Assembly: GCA_017383945.1 (NCBI GenBank)
Contig: JAFNUQ010000012.1
Coordinates: 1 to 6,170, forward strand
Length of the DNA: 6,170 bases
Source: Bacteroidales bacterium
GTDB lineage: Bacteria; Bacteroidota; Bacteroidia; Bacteroidales; UBA932
Direction of reading: 5' to 3'
Shown here: positions 6,118-6,170 of the stretch, one piece after another
Layout: every line of letters begins with the position of its first letter
Position numbering within the stretch: the first letter of the stretch is position 1
Translations under genes and position numbers: made by a program
The notes under the pieces: model-generated
Databases searched by the model: none
What the model was told of the DNA's origin: nothing
The model's input: the letters and a program-made list of their open reading frames with translations, nothing else

Positions 6118-6170
6118 ATGTCTAAAAAGTATAGGAAACATGGCTATGCAGAAAGGCTAAAGTATATGCA
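6118..6170 (+). CDS. IS3-family OrfA-like transposase protein, first 17 codons (runs off right edge)
   Basis: ATG at 6118 opens a frame reading MSKKYRKHGYAERLKYM to the window end. A short basic start followed by a Tyr/Phe-x-x-(E/R)-hydrophobic pattern is common at the N-terminus of IS3-family OrfA helix-turn-helix proteins, which bind the element ends and are fused to the OrfB integrase domain by frameshifting. Only the position, 45 bases inside the IS end, and this short pattern support the call. The reading frame could equally belong to another transposase type. Confidence 0.55.
   Translation, partial: MSKKYRKHGYAERLKYM

Larger units (their letters stand above)
6072..6170 (+). mobile_element. 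Left end of an IS3-family (IS150-like) insertion sequence, cut by window edge
   Basis: From 6072 the sequence begins with TG and contains ACCCCGAAAGTTAGACA (6080-6096). This closely resembles the terminal inverted repeat of IS150-group IS3 elements, which start with TG and carry a CCCC-A-rich-GTTGGACA core. It is followed by a hairpin and the start of a short basic ORF in the place expected for orfA. The right end, second ORF and target duplication are outside the window, so the exact left boundary (6072 or 6077) and the subgroup are uncertain. The element lies 34 bases behind the glycosyltransferase stop and does not interrupt it. Confidence 0.72.

Noticed and set aside
5917..6141. 74-codon minus-strand frame spanning the GT2 3' end and the IS end
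   Set aside because: It crosses the boundary between a host gene and a mobile element and shows no family pattern.
1..6170. Search for CRISPR arrays, tRNA genes, toxin-antitoxin pairs or a new defence system
   Set aside because: No regularly spaced repeats, no cloverleaf-like sequence and no unexplained coding stretch of useful size were seen; gene content is housekeeping, plus a glycosyltransferase unit and an IS end.

Overview
The window looks like chromosomal DNA of a Bacteroidota bacterium, most likely of the order Bacteroidales. The reasons are: a DUF4199-type membrane protein paired with a GT2 glycosyltransferase; a long signal peptidase I with extra N-terminal membrane segments and a large inserted domain; gene starts that mostly lack a Shine-Dalgarno sequence and are preceded by A/T-rich DNA; and perfect TAnnTTTG boxes (the Bacteroidota -7 element) in the divergent intergenic region.

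Left part, minus strand (bases 1-4490). This is a translation operon read right to left: thrS (threonyl-tRNA synthetase), infC (IF3), rpmI (L35), rplT (L20), then lepB (signal peptidase I) only 5 bases behind rplT. A promoter box at 4478-4485 and a hairpin at 4441-4473 lie in front of thrS. Behind lepB, a short intergenic region carries a promoter-like element for a second minus-strand gene. Only the first nine codons of that gene are inside the window (bases 1-26), and they read as ribosomal protein L28 (rpmB).

Right part, plus strand (4507-6037). A divergent promoter box serves a two-gene unit: a four-helix DUF4199-like membrane protein whose stop codon overlaps by one base the start of a membrane-anchored GT2 glycosyltransferase of the polyprenyl-phosphate type. 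An insertion sequence begins about 35 bases downstream (about 6072), with an IS3/IS150-like terminal repeat, a strong 12-bp terminator-like hairpin and the first 17 codons of an orfA-like protein; it runs off the right edge.

The most interesting signals are in the thrS-infC segment. (1) ThrRS has lost almost all of its N-terminal TGS (N1) domain by what looks like a clean internal deletion, while the editing and catalytic domains keep their key residues. (2) infC has no ATG, GTG or TTG start that would include its conserved N-terminus. It is best read from an ATC codon placed 8 bases after a perfect GGAGG, which gives a 198-residue IF3 with a basic, Gly/Pro-rich extension. (3) thrS and infC are in the same frame and separated only by one TAG stop, which itself overlaps the infC Shine-Dalgarno. 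(4) The thrS leader appears to start with a stable hairpin closed by a 7-base loop. I see no evidence for a wholly new multi-gene system; the novelty here is in the translational control and domain architecture of housekeeping genes.
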